Below are positions 55,701-63,858 of a stretch of 64,000 nt of DNA, piece by piece (positions within the stretch are counted from its first letter, which is position 1; each line of letters begins with the position of its first letter). The stretch covers positions 1,984,001 to 2,048,000 of the forward strand of contig NZ_OY762229.1 of NCBI RefSeq assembly GCF_963665355.1, given 5' to 3'. Source of the DNA: an uncultured Desulfobacter sp. (GTDB lineage: Bacteria; Desulfobacterota; Desulfobacteria; Desulfobacterales; Desulfobacteraceae). Made by a program: the position numbers and the translations under genes. The notes under the pieces were generated by a model. That model saw only the letters and a list, made by a program, of their open reading frames with translations. It was not told the origin of the DNA and ran no database searches.

Positions 55701-56015
55701 TTTTGCAATGATTCTGTTCCAGGAGGCGGCGGGATTGATCTCCCCTGAGTATAAAAATCGTTTTTTCCAGTCTGTCAGAATCTGGGGATTATTGAGAACA
55801 TTCATCCGTTTTTGTTTTCTTTTCATGAAAAAGATAAAGAAGACAAAATTTTTCAGAAAAGAGATCAGGGAATTGGGCTGTTTGTACTGGTTGAGTCTGG
55901 ATCTGACAAATGCCTTGGTGTCGTAAGTCCAGGTTTCCACCATGGTTTCAATTTTATTAATGGCCTCTTCGGGCAGGACAATATGTTTTTTTTCCTTTGT
56001 GGGTCGTTTGGCCAT
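52707..56015 (-). CDS. Double AAA+ ATPase with C-terminal Lon-type protease domain
   Basis: 1102 residues. A hydrophobic patch at ~50-64 (LISFLKNFVFFIFF) may touch the membrane. The first AAA module has EGTSGSGKSA (~163-172) and a long insert with glycine-serine run; the second has GPPGSGKT (~514-521), VIFFDEGD and TTNRLDILDPALIRSKR, similar to FtsH/Cdc48 modules. The last third holds GGPSAGYALAL with the probable Lon-type catalytic serine (~919) and IGGHRKKTEK with the candidate lysine. This order differs from classical Lon, LonB and FtsH. The upstream gene in the operon encodes an SPFH protein, so a membrane-linked protease complex like HflKC-FtsH is likely. Confidence 0.85.
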   Translation of the reverse strand: MAKRPTKEKKHIVLPEEAINKIETMVETWTYDTKAFVRSRLNQYKQPNSLISFLKNFVFFIFFMKRKQKRMNVLNNPQILTDWKKRFLYSGEINPAASWNRIIAKELTTAEYHYLIAVLDRELTNLHVPVELEKIFEKIYRVHIRKEHLEDPDVPKAPIMLIEGTSGSGKSATAREALEKVVFRNEVIPTVDWRKKRDEILGGYSLFTQLEDVDPEFAMQIAKKKKTDFYRRLAKIPILKRIFRKRIMNNLTDFEDLGFLVDMSVITPNDYQTALSGEPGNFFKRAMGHPKVTSIRHIEEAHSAFGKSGSGSGGDGTEKQQRTLIDTSNIILDEIIDGRRDLFLIATTDQAHRFDAAIYRRFVEKGVIIDISKYWMNRENLKKIIILEIQRNQIPTKFKPDSEKLDHAADKIYAIFRERSLKITPAYVRKLIESVISMQGDFVLEFLDDAVLIRNAFQLVAKNVYGELYAKVVDQMDRNLNWEEYVGDIKDKFSEMANNCFHYGVSEDKGVVLTGPPGSGKTYLVRTWLSSNTNVHDIATSPSALQDPSSPVHGAVSNLEKVYDIAKMIAPTVIFFDEGDALAPKRSGTGGHPSDALTNKFLNIIDGEIPLNKVFTVLTTNRLDILDPALIRSKRLKTLEISGHMRQKDVFEIIKKQFENVPHKRQFEVEKIIETAQGICNTPADYTSFTEKAIALCSTEFKVLLKLRDLKSSTQDEKYNFVKLNFKTVLGILDALKAPPLIKSKIKNDLKNFVEHYGKILESVDHITREQDYPLVVAHLESARREISQSPVRKGSIQLNEFLEAELSQEPQVGFIIGVGANDMTGMLLPIATSLTGRVENASIIVTGAVATPSAQTAQMDMAVKMTKQSALEALTMVKNYIQSLSPDISIPWLFGDFLQRYSIHHQLLSASYNVGGPSAGYALALNTLSALLQIPLCFDFGITGAPWTKGVKKNEIGGSVIIGGHRKKTEKVLLYLRRMYMPMLNYQDLEPEFLIGYWKRDKDIIAVTHFADLMPEVLFLDEAHNKMNEELIENRIKYNMERYYDSEKTSNLQEDIVQTKKIMRKRAEEEILKRVNAIRFYLQDTGREKYISHEKIFQTYI

Positions 56016-56194
56016 TTGTTCATCCTTTAAGCATGGAGTAGGTGTTGTCTATAAACCAAAATAAATGATTGACGTGATTCCATCTCTTTGTCCCGGGCTG
56101 ACGCTGGAAATTAATAAGCCGGATCAGCCCAAAACTTTTTTTGGGGGAGCGGTTCTAAATACTTCCTTTGCGTCCCCCTGGCAGGATAGCCGAT

Positions 56195-57148
56195 CTAATC
56201 TGACACTTTGGCTTCTTTTTCGGTTGTGGTGCCTGTGGGAAAGGGTAATGTTATCGCTGGAGACTTTCCGCCATCGTGAAGCACAAAAGTTTTCTGGCTT
56301 GATTCATTCTTTTCATAGGCTGTAGCCCATTTTTGCTGGGAAAGAAATTGAAGCAGATCCGGGTTGACCTGCTGACTTTCCCGGCCGCCCAGGGCAAGGT
56401 GAAGGGACTTGATCCCGTCAAGATAGGCTTTGTAAAGTTTTGCAATCCTCTGGGCTTCCTGGTCGGCGGCATAGTTATCTGCCTCTGCGATGAGCTGGCG
56501 TTTCTTTTTCTCTTCTGTGGCCTCCACAAGCTTGTCGCCGAATCTTGTTTCGTTGAGAACAAAACTGACCACCTCAATACCGTATTTTCCTTCAAGGGTG
56601 GGGCCGTTTTTATTGATGGGGCGGTTTTTCAATGCATGAAAGATCTCTTCTTTTATGGTTTCCCTGTCCGAGATCAGCCTGTTGACCTCTTTGCCCTGCA
56701 GAATATCCTTGGCAATTCCATCGTAGTCCCCCTGGAGAAGGATTTCCGGAGACAAATTTTCAATACCCCAGATTTTCAGATCTTTTATTCTGAATGTCAT
56801 CAAGGCAGATGTCCACAGCGCCACATTTTCCCGGGAAATAATTTTAATGGGTTCCGTGGCACCGCCGATGTACATGTTCTGGTTCATTAAGGGAACCTCT
56901 TTTTCAAGCCGTGTAAAGAAAGGAAGTCTGAAGTGCCAGCCCACATCGGTTACAGCCTCTCTCTTGCCGCCAAATTGTTCAAGAATAACAGCATAGTTGA
57001 ATTTGACCTTGTAGATCACCTGGGTGGAATAGATCACAGCGGCTAAAGAATAAATCAGGGTCAGAGTGATCAGTAAAAATGCGAATCTTCTCATCATGGT
57101 GAAAAATCGCGCCCGCTGCAAAAAAATTTGAGATTGCTGCTCCTTCAT
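56195..57148 (-). CDS. SPFH/Band 7 (HflK/HflC-like) membrane protein
   Basis: 317 residues from the ATG five bases after AAAGGAG. One N-terminal membrane helix (~22-44) is followed by an SPFH domain (YAVILEQFGGKREAVTDVGWHFRLPFFTRLEKEVPLMNQ) and a charged helical part (ATEEKKKRQLIAEADNYAADQEAQRIAKL) typical of HflK/HflC. It should form a ring or cage on the membrane with the bulk outside the cytoplasm. It lies ~180 bases upstream of the AAA-AAA-Lon gene and probably recruits or gates it. Confidence 0.88.
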   Translation of the reverse strand: MKEQQSQIFLQRARFFTMMRRFAFLLITLTLIYSLAAVIYSTQVIYKVKFNYAVILEQFGGKREAVTDVGWHFRLPFFTRLEKEVPLMNQNMYIGGATEPIKIISRENVALWTSALMTFRIKDLKIWGIENLSPEILLQGDYDGIAKDILQGKEVNRLISDRETIKEEIFHALKNRPINKNGPTLEGKYGIEVVSFVLNETRFGDKLVEATEEKKKRQLIAEADNYAADQEAQRIAKLYKAYLDGIKSLHLALGGRESQQVNPDLLQFLSQQKWATAYEKNESSQKTFVLHDGGKSPAITLPFPTGTTTEKEAKVSD

Positions 57149-57169
57149 ACCTGCTCCTTTGCCGTTCAT

Positions 57170-57564
57170 TTAGCGGTTAGTAGCCATTAGGTTTAAGCGG
57201 CTTGCCATTTTTTTTAGATGTTCACGTTCAGTACTAAGATGTTTATTCTTTTTTGATCCGGCAGCTGTTATTCTGATCACCTTTCTGGAAAATGAATTTT
57301 AATCGTGCCGGGACCGTCGGCGAAAAAAATACAATTAAAAAGGTGGATCGTCAGCCTGTAATATTAAAGAAAAGAAACCGGATTAATATAAGGGTTCACT
57401 TATTTAAAAAACTATACATGAAGATATATTAATGGTCAAAAAATATTTATGGATCAGTCTCGTGGAAAGAATAAAAAAGTGGCAGCAAGACAACAGCCCT
57501 GGCATAGATTTTCCATGGTTGTTCTTGGAGTCAATGGCGGAAAAGTATTTTATATTGTCCAAAA
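57170..57564. other. Intergenic region between SPFH gene and pst operon
   Basis: About 395 AT-rich bases. I see no convincing gene or promoter; it must contain the promoter of the SPFH-protease operon. Confidence 0.4.
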
Positions 57565-57604
57565 TAAAAAAGCCCCCGGGAAAAATCTTTCCCCGGGGGC
57601 TTTT
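57565..57604 (-). terminator. Intrinsic terminator of the pst operon
   Basis: GCCCCCGGGGAAAG... stem (AAAAGCCCCCGGGG / CCCGGGGGCTTTTTT on the minus strand) with T-run, 28 bases after the pstB stop. Confidence 0.88.
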
Positions 57605-57632
57605 GTCTGATGGAATAAATAAAGAGGTAGGA

Positions 57633-58460
57633 TCAGGAGAACTCTCCGTGCAGGTATTCTTTGGTCAGTTGCTCCTGGGGGTTTTCAAATAATTCTTTGG
57701 TTGGGCTCATTTCCACAAGATAGCCGGTACGGCCCCCCTTGGAAATATCTACGGCAAAAAAGGCCGTCTGATCAGCCACGCGCACAGCCTGCTGCATGTT
57801 GTGGGTGACAATGGCAACGGTAAACTGTTTTTTCAGTTCCACCATCAGCTCTTCGATCTGGCGGGTGGCAATGGGGTCCAGTGCGGAGCATGGTTCGTCC
57901 ATAAGAAGAACCCGGGGCTCTGTGGCAATGGCCCTGGCAATGCACAGGCGCTGCTGCTGGCCACCGGAAAGGGACAGGCCGTTGTTTTTAAGTTTGTCCT
58001 TTACCTCTTTCCACAGGGCGGCCCCTCTAAGGGCTTTTTCAACCTTTTCGTGCATGTTTCCCTTGTATCGGTTCAAGCGCAGGCCAAAGGCTACGTTTTC
58101 AAAGATGGACATGGAAAACGGGTTGGGCTGCTGGAACACCATGCCGATATTGCGGCGTACCGACACGGGGTCAATATTGCTGTCATAGATATTGATTCCG
58201 TGGAAATGGACATCTCCCACAAACCGGAATCCCCGGATCAGGTCGTTCATTCGGTTTATGCTTTTAAGCACAGTGCTTTTACCGCAGCCTGAGGGGCCGA
58301 TAAAGCCGGTGATCTGGTTTCTTTTTATGGGCACGTGACTGTCCCTGACGGCAAGGAAATCACCGTAAAAAATCTGTTCGGCCTTACAATCCAGGGCAAC
58401 ATCAGCCGGCAGGTCGTTTTCATAGGCTTCGTTCGCATCAACTTGTTTTAATGCTTCCAT
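57633..58460 (-). CDS. pstB: Phosphate ABC transporter ATP-binding protein
   Basis: 275 residues from ATG 58460. Walker A GPSGCGKS, the FQQPNPF segment typical of PstB, the signature LSGGQQQRL and Walker [14 protein letters not shown] are present. It powers phosphate import through PstCA. It lies 34 bases after pstA; the frame reaches upstream into pstA but the ATG at 58460 follows aagggag and matches the family start. Last gene of pstSCAB; no phoU follows in the window. Confidence 0.95.
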   Translation of the reverse strand: MEALKQVDANEAYENDLPADVALDCKAEQIFYGDFLAVRDSHVPIKRNQITGFIGPSGCGKSTVLKSINRMNDLIRGFRFVGDVHFHGINIYDSNIDPVSVRRNIGMVFQQPNPFSMSIFENVAFGLRLNRYKGNMHEKVEKALRGAALWKEVKDKLKNNGLSLSGGQQQRLCIARAIATEPRVLLMDEPCSALDPIATRQIEELMVELKKQFTVAIVTHNMQQAVRVADQTAFFAVDISKGGRTGYLVEMSPTKELFENPQEQLTKEYLHGEFS

Positions 58461-58494
58461 GAGCGTTAATACTCCCTTGTTCGTGTACTTAAAT

Positions 58495-59373
58495 TTACAG
58501 TTTCGTTTTTCCGCCGATGCTGCGGCTGACAATGTTGAGGACAAATACCAGCACAACAAGAATCAGTGATGCTGCCCAGGCCAGTTCGATAAGATTTTCA
58601 TAGGGGCTGGATGACCAGTTGTAGATCAATACGGCCAGTGAGGCCGTGGGGTCGTTGGGGGCCAGCCAGCTTTCGCTGAAAAGTGCTGTGAACAGCAACG
58701 GTGCTGTTTCTCCGGCGGCCCTGGCCACGGCAAGGACAACACCTGTTATGATGCCGGGCATGGCAACGGGCAATATGACTTTGATCAGGCTTTGGGCCGG
58801 GGTGCATCCCATGCCGTATGCTGCTTCGCGCATGGGGTTGGGTACCATTTTGATGGCTTCTTCAGCCGTGAGCATGACCGTGGGGATCATCAGCAGGGAC
58901 AGGGCAACGCCTCCGGCCCATGCCGAGTAGTGCCCCATGGTAAGAACAACGACGGCGTATGCACAGACACCGGCAATAATAGATGGCAGACCTGTCATGG
59001 TTTTTGCACAGAATCTGGCAATTTCTGAAATTTTGCTGTAAGGGTCCAGTTCTGCCAGATAAATTGCTGCCAGAATGCCAAAGGGAATACTGATCAAACC
59101 TGCAATGCCCACCATGAAGGCGGTGCCTAAAATGGCATTTCCAAAGCCACCCACCCCGGGTGCGTCAAAGGCACCGGGCGGCAGGCTGTAAAACAGTTCA
59201 AAGGTTAATCGTTTGCCGCCCTTGAATAACAGCATAATAAGAACAGAGAATAAGGGGATACATGCCGTGACCGCGCAGACAATGGTGATGGCACTTAAAA
59301 TAATGGATTTAAGTGCTCGTGGTTCCATGGGCTGACGTTCCAGCCGCGGCAGTTGAAGGTTTTCCTGGCTCAT
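58495..59373 (-). CDS. pstA: Phosphate ABC transporter permease PstA
   Basis: 292 residues with six membrane segments and the ABC permease EAA-type loop ([25 protein letters not shown]). It forms the inner-membrane channel with PstC. The gene overlaps pstC by four bases. Confidence 0.94.
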   Translation of the reverse strand: MSQENLQLPRLERQPMEPRALKSIILSAITIVCAVTACIPLFSVLIMLLFKGGKRLTFELFYSLPPGAFDAPGVGGFGNAILGTAFMVGIAGLISIPFGILAAIYLAELDPYSKISEIARFCAKTMTGLPSIIAGVCAYAVVVLTMGHYSAWAGGVALSLLMIPTVMLTAEEAIKMVPNPMREAAYGMGCTPAQSLIKVILPVAMPGIITGVVLAVARAAGETAPLLFTALFSESWLAPNDPTASLAVLIYNWSSSPYENLIELAWAASLILVVLVFVLNIVSRSIGGKTKL

Positions 59374-60347
59374 CTTTTATTTCCTCCCGGTGTTGTCCTG
59401 GCAACAATGAGAGCGCCTGCAATATTAACGATCAGGGTAATCATCAATAGGGCACAGGCGGCGTACATCAGCGCTCCGGTTTCAAGCCCCACATTTGCTT
59501 CCGGAAAGGTGTTGGCCAGAAGCGCTGCTATTGTATCTGCAGGGGAAAAGAAGGACAGGGTCAGTGTGGGCATACTGCCCACAAGCATGGCAAGGGCCAT
59601 GGTTTCACCAAGCGCCCGGCCAAATCCCAGCACAAGCGCACCGAAAATACCTCCCGAAGCCGTGGGCAGCATGACCCGCAAAATGGCTTCCCAGCGGGTG
59701 GTGCCCATGCCAAAGGCCGCCTCTTTGGTTTTATGTGGTATGGCCTTGAAGGCATCCTGGGAAATGGCTGCAACAGTGGGAAGGATCATGATGGACAGCA
59801 CCAGTGCGGCCGGAAGAAGGCCCAGGCCCGAAAGCCTGGTGGAGAAGAAGGGAATCCAGCCCAAATAATTATGCAGAAAATTGGCAATGGGACGGATAAG
59901 CGGTACCAGAACGTAAATACCCCACAACCCGTATACAACGCTTGGAATGGCGGCAAGCAGCTCAATGATATTTTTTAATGCAAATTCCAGTTTATGTGGA
60001 AGGAAATCCTGGGTGATGAATATTGCAATGGTGATGCCGAAAAAGCCACCAAGAATAAGGGCAAGAAATGAGCTGTAAACTGTCCCCCAAATCTGGGGAA
60101 GGATGCCGAATAAATCTTCACTTGAGTCCCAGGCCGAGGAGAACAGAAAATTAATCCCCAGGTCAGGGAAATACGGCAACGCTTCCCCGCCAATTTTATA
60201 GACGATGAACGCCAGCAGGAAAACAGTGGCCCAGGTAAACGCCCGGGTCAGAAACCTGAATGATTTGTCAAAAAAGATATCGCCTGCAGTGGGCGGTTTG
60301 GATAATGTCCTTCCTCCGACATTCCCCAAAGATTCATTTTCGGCCAT
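59370..60347 (-). CDS. pstC: Phosphate ABC transporter permease PstC
   Basis: 325 residues from the ATG at 60347 (GGAG nine bases upstream). Six membrane segments and the permease loop AAFGMGTTRWEAILRVMLPTASGG are visible. The frame extends upstream through the hairpin after pstS but that part is non-coding. It pairs with PstA. Confidence 0.93.
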   Translation of the reverse strand: MAENESLGNVGGRTLSKPPTAGDIFFDKSFRFLTRAFTWATVFLLAFIVYKIGGEALPYFPDLGINFLFSSAWDSSEDLFGILPQIWGTVYSSFLALILGGFFGITIAIFITQDFLPHKLEFALKNIIELLAAIPSVVYGLWGIYVLVPLIRPIANFLHNYLGWIPFFSTRLSGLGLLPAALVLSIMILPTVAAISQDAFKAIPHKTKEAAFGMGTTRWEAILRVMLPTASGGIFGALVLGFGRALGETMALAMLVGSMPTLTLSFFSPADTIAALLANTFPEANVGLETGALMYAACALLMITLIVNIAGALIVARTTPGGNKR

Positions 60348-60362
60348 TTTTTTTTGTCTCCG

Positions 60363-60403
60363 GATAAAAAACAGGGCACTCCCGTTTAAAGAAGAGTGCC
60401 CCT
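60363..60403 (-). terminator. Terminator/attenuator between pstS and pstC
   Basis: On the minus strand GGGCACTC / GAGTGCCC (arms 60394-60401 and 60374-60381) followed by GTTTTTTAT. It lies just after the pstS stop and would make pstS mRNA far more abundant than pstCAB mRNA. Confidence 0.82.
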
Positions 60404-60423
60404 GGTCAAGCAAGAAGATTGTT

Positions 60424-61455
60424 TTACTGAATGTTTTTGGACGCGGCTCTAACTTTTTCTACAACACTTTTAGGAAGGGGGATGTAACCGGCCTTGTCGG
60501 CAATTTTCTGACCTTCGTCCAGGCAGTATTCAACCATCTGGCGAAGGGCCGTAGCAGTATGTGCATCTTTGTTCTTTTTGTAGAACAGCATCCAGGTAAA
60601 GGTTGCGATGGGGTAGGAGGCATCGCCTTCGGGATCGTTGATGAATACAATCATGTTGTCAGGCAGAACAGCGTTGGCCAGTGCAGCAGCCCCACCTTCA
60701 GGTCCGGGGCATACAAATTTTCCTGCTTTGTTTTCCAGGCATGCCATGGGCAGTTTGTTGAGTTTGGCAAAACCGTATTCGGTGTAACCGATGGCGCCGG
60801 GGGTCTGGCGGATGGCGGAAGACACGCCATCGTTCTTTTTGCCTTTTACCATGTTGGTGGCGGGCCACTGAACCATTTTGCCCTGGCCCACAGCAGATTT
60901 GAAATCAGAAGAGATGGCGCTTAAATGTCCGGTGAAGCCGAAAGTGGTACCGGATTTGTCGGAGCGGACAACAATAGTGATGGGTGTGTCAGGCAGTTTT
61001 ACGCCGGGGTTGGCAGCAGCGATCTTGGAATCATTCCACTTGGTGATTTTGCCCAGAAAAATTTCGGGATATACGTTCCGGGGCAGTTTGATGTCTTCAA
61101 TGCCGGGCAGGTTATATGCAATAACGATTTCACCGGCGGTCATGGGCAGCAACTGAACACCTTCGGGTACCTGATCAATTTCGCTTTGTTTCATGGCTGC
61201 ATCGCTGGCACCGAAATCAACAGTGTGGCCAATGAAGTTTTTGATGCCGGAACCTGAACCAATGGACTGGTAGTCGACTTTGAGTTCACCTTTTGTCTGG
61301 TGTGCAAGGTCTTTAAACCATTCGCTGTAAATTGGTGCGGGGAAGCTGGCACCGGCCCCTGTGATTTTTGTACCTGCAGTTGCGGAGCCTGCAACCATGA
61401 AGGTTGCTGCAACGGCAGCAGATAAAGCAACATTAATTAAAGATTTAAAATTCAT
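60424..61455 (-). CDS. pstS: Periplasmic phosphate-binding protein
   Basis: 343 residues with a signal peptide (LINVALSAAVAATFMVAGSATA). The mature protein opens TKITGAGASFPAPIYSEWF, the PstS signature, and has the SGSGIKNF and RSDKSGTT phosphate-binding loops. It delivers phosphate to PstCA. First gene of the operon; good ribosome binding site (taggaga). Confidence 0.95.
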   Translation of the reverse strand: MNFKSLINVALSAAVAATFMVAGSATAGTKITGAGASFPAPIYSEWFKDLAHQTKGELKVDYQSIGSGSGIKNFIGHTVDFGASDAAMKQSEIDQVPEGVQLLPMTAGEIVIAYNLPGIEDIKLPRNVYPEIFLGKITKWNDSKIAAANPGVKLPDTPITIVVRSDKSGTTFGFTGHLSAISSDFKSAVGQGKMVQWPATNMVKGKKNDGVSSAIRQTPGAIGYTEYGFAKLNKLPMACLENKAGKFVCPGPEGGAAALANAVLPDNMIVFINDPEGDASYPIATFTWMLFYKKNKDAHTATALRQMVEYCLDEGQKIADKAGYIPLPKSVVEKVRAASKNIQ

Positions 61456-61530
61456 CTGTTTCTCCTAAAAGTTAATATTTAAAAACTAAATTTTCGATTA
61501 ATACCTGACATGATTTGTATTTCTACTATT

Positions 61531-61556
61531 GAATTGTTATGATTTTGTTACGATTC
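61531..61556 (-). promoter_or_regulatory. Possible Pho box upstream of pstS
   Basis: On the minus strand GTAACA-AAATC-ATAACA: two TT/GTAACA-like half sites with 11-base period, ~80-95 bases before the pstS start. The spacing fits PhoB tandem sites; the half-site sequence is only moderately close to consensus. Confidence 0.45.
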
Positions 61557-61618
61557 GATGAGGAGAGTGTAAGTCGGAAGGGTGGGGCGGTTTGGACAAT
61601 GTTTTGCAGATTATGGTA

Positions 61619-62290
61619 TCAGGCTTCAGGGGCGCGAATCAGAAGTTCAGGGTTTGCCTGGGCTTCAAGGAATTTTGCAAATTTTTTTTTGATTTTAGGA
61701 AGTTTGTACAATTTTCCCACCAGATCTTTTTTGGTGGCTTTGGCAAGGCTGGAGGGATCAAAATAGGCCTTGGCATTGTCCACTGTCAGGACAAAAGGCG
61801 GTTTGCCTCCCCGGACAAGAATACTGCTCATCAGAAGTGCGCCGGTCCGGTGGTTGCCTTCGAAAAAGAGCTGGGGTTGGCTGACATGAAGAATATACAC
61901 GCCGGCGGCGCGTTTCCATGGTGTGACATGCTTATGGTCCTTTGCCCATATCCGAAGGTCCTTGATGCAGAACTCCTTCTGGCCGTAAAACCGGTCGCTC
62001 GTGGCCAAGATGTGCTGCTCGAAATCCTTTCTTTTTTTTAAGTCCTCTCCGCACAGGACAATATGGTTCAGTTCAAGGAAATGGTGCAGGCCAGTTTGCT
62101 CCAGCATGCTTAAATCCTGGGCAAGCAGGGTGTTGACGTAACGGTAGCCGGCAAGCATGTTCTCCACAATCTCATCGCGCATGGGTTCCCGGCGCATATC
62201 CAGAAAATCGTTAATCTGTTCGAAATTTTTTTGGACCGTCCTAAGATAGTATTCCACTGCCTCAAGATTAATCCTGAATTTAGCAGGCAT
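61619..62290 (-). CDS. Fic-fold protein with altered catalytic motif
   Basis: 223 residues. The Fic core region reads QLFFEGNHRTGALLM where the active family has HPFxxGNGRxxR. The nucleotide-binding Gly-Asn and the arginine remain, but the catalytic histidine is glutamine, so AMP transfer is doubtful. The helical N-terminal half (EYYLRTVQKNFEQINDFLDMRRE) is typical of Fic proteins. No antitoxin-like partner gene is adjacent. It stands alone, upstream of pstS on the same strand's far side and preceded by the radical SAM gene with ~150 bases between. Confidence 0.72.
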   Translation of the reverse strand: MPAKFRINLEAVEYYLRTVQKNFEQINDFLDMRREPMRDEIVENMLAGYRYVNTLLAQDLSMLEQTGLHHFLELNHIVLCGEDLKKRKDFEQHILATSDRFYGQKEFCIKDLRIWAKDHKHVTPWKRAAGVYILHVSQPQLFFEGNHRTGALLMSSILVRGGKPPFVLTVDNAKAYFDPSSLAKATKKDLVGKLYKLPKIKKKFAKFLEAQANPELLIRAPEA

Positions 62291-62442
62291 TTTTCCACCG
62301 TATTGTAATGGTCAACAGATACAAGCCGCCAGAACTGTATTTGTTCTGCCTGCCGTATGTACCATGGGTTAAGCGTACATTAGAGCAGGCCTTTAACTTT
62401 TGTCAAGGCGCAGATTAAATTCTTAACAGCGCTTTCAGAACG

Positions 62443-63858
62443 CTAATAATAGGGGGCAAGCCCCGGGGAAAATTTTTCAAAATGAAAGATTTTTTCTTCC
62501 AATTCGGGATTTAGACCGGGATGCGTCTGATTGGGGTGTGGCTCTTGGGGGAACAAAAAAAAATTTACAAACCAGGGAATTTGGGAACCGGCAATTTGAA
62601 TGCCTTGGTGCTGGTTGTCCTTTTCAATGATGAGCTGCCTGTCTTTATTCAGATGAATCGGCCTGTGCGGGTAGCGCATTGTCGGGGCCGCGCGCAAGGC
62701 TGTTGTATGGTATTTCACCGTCAGGGTCAAGCCTGAGAGATCTTGATCGTCGGGCCACAGACTCCGGGGAAGGGTGATGCCCTCTTCATCGACCTTCCAG
62801 TCTGTTCCTTTTTTACCTTTTGTTTCAAGATATCTTGAGATGCTTGTGATGTGGTCTGATCCTCCTGAAAAGGTCATGGTCCGGATGAAGCCGGTGTCGG
62901 TGATATCCTCCCAGCCATTTTTTATAAGACCTGCATTTCGTTTCCTTGCCGCAGCTTTCTGAAACTGCTGGCGATATGTGAACGCACAGTAGTTGATGGG
63001 CAGGTTAATGCCGTTCTCCAGGCTATGGAGGATAAGTTCCAGTGCTGCAAGTTCGGTTTCAAGCACGGCTACCCCCTGGCCATGTAAAAAGGTGTAGCCC
63101 CTTTTAATCAGTTTGGGCAGGTTGAATTGGGTGCACCTGATTTGGTGGAGGTTGAGGTGATTGACTCCCAGGTCTGCCAGTTTTTGAAGCAGGGGTTTTG
63201 TTCTTCCCAGATCCTCGGGTATTGCAGGAATTTCCACGGTTACAAGGGGGATGATTCCCACGGCTTTTTGCAGGTTGTCCAGGCAATAGTCTACGGCTGA
63301 TAGATCAAAACGGATTTCTTTAAGGCCTTTGTCCCGAAGAGTTTTTAACCGGTCTGTGGTAACAAGGGTGCCGTTGGTGTACATCCAAATATGGGAAAGA
63401 CAGGGGGCATTCTGGCCTAGCACATCTAAAAAACGGCTGATCCTGTCAAAAGTGATCATAGGTTCTCCGCCGCTGAACGCTACCCCTTTGATACCGAATG
63501 TTTTGACATAGTCTGCATAGTCTTCAGGCCGCTCAAATTCAATTGAACTTGTCATTGGAGGGACGTGGTCTTTTTGTGCTGATGGGCAGTAGAAACACTG
63601 GGCATTGCATATTCCGTTTATGAACAGACATGACCAGGTTCCTTGTCCGCAAAGTGTACAACCAGGAGAAATGGATCGGGTATATAGCTTGGTTTCTGAA
63701 AATAGCCGTCCCGCCTGTGGATAGGTGGAGATTTTATCAAGTAAATCCTGGCGCAGTGCTTCGGCAGCCCCGGCTGCCCGGGGCGATAGCCAGTGCATGG
63801 TGTGGTAAAAATCGGGAAATGTTTTGCGGGTTTGATGGATTTGGGCGGCCACGTCCAT
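62443..63858 (-). CDS. Radical SAM protein of unknown function
   Basis: 471 residues. The cluster-binding motif is CNAQCFYC (CxxxCxxC) and GVAFSGGEPMITF is the SAM-binding GGE. Before it, GCTLCGQGTWSC brings three extra cysteines that may bind a metal or second cluster. KEIRFDLSAVDY and HLNLHQIRCTQF fit the barrel. The last ~150 residues form an added C-terminal domain. The substrate is unknown and neighbours give no hint. The start follows AAGGTG by seven bases. Confidence 0.8.
   Translation of the reverse strand: MDVAAQIHQTRKTFPDFYHTMHWLSPRAAGAAEALRQDLLDKISTYPQAGRLFSETKLYTRSISPGCTLCGQGTWSCLFINGICNAQCFYCPSAQKDHVPPMTSSIEFERPEDYADYVKTFGIKGVAFSGGEPMITFDRISRFLDVLGQNAPCLSHIWMYTNGTLVTTDRLKTLRDKGLKEIRFDLSAVDYCLDNLQKAVGIIPLVTVEIPAIPEDLGRTKPLLQKLADLGVNHLNLHQIRCTQFNLPKLIKRGYTFLHGQGVAVLETELAALELILHSLENGINLPINYCAFTYRQQFQKAAARKRNAGLIKNGWEDITDTGFIRTMTFSGGSDHITSISRYLETKGKKGTDWKVDEEGITLPRSLWPDDQDLSGLTLTVKYHTTALRAAPTMRYPHRPIHLNKDRQLIIEKDNQHQGIQIAGSQIPWFVNFFLFPQEPHPNQTHPGLNPELEEKIFHFEKFSPGLAPYY

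Noticed and set aside
61619-62290. Fic-type toxin-antitoxin module
   Set aside because: No partner antitoxin gene is adjacent and the catalytic histidine is absent.
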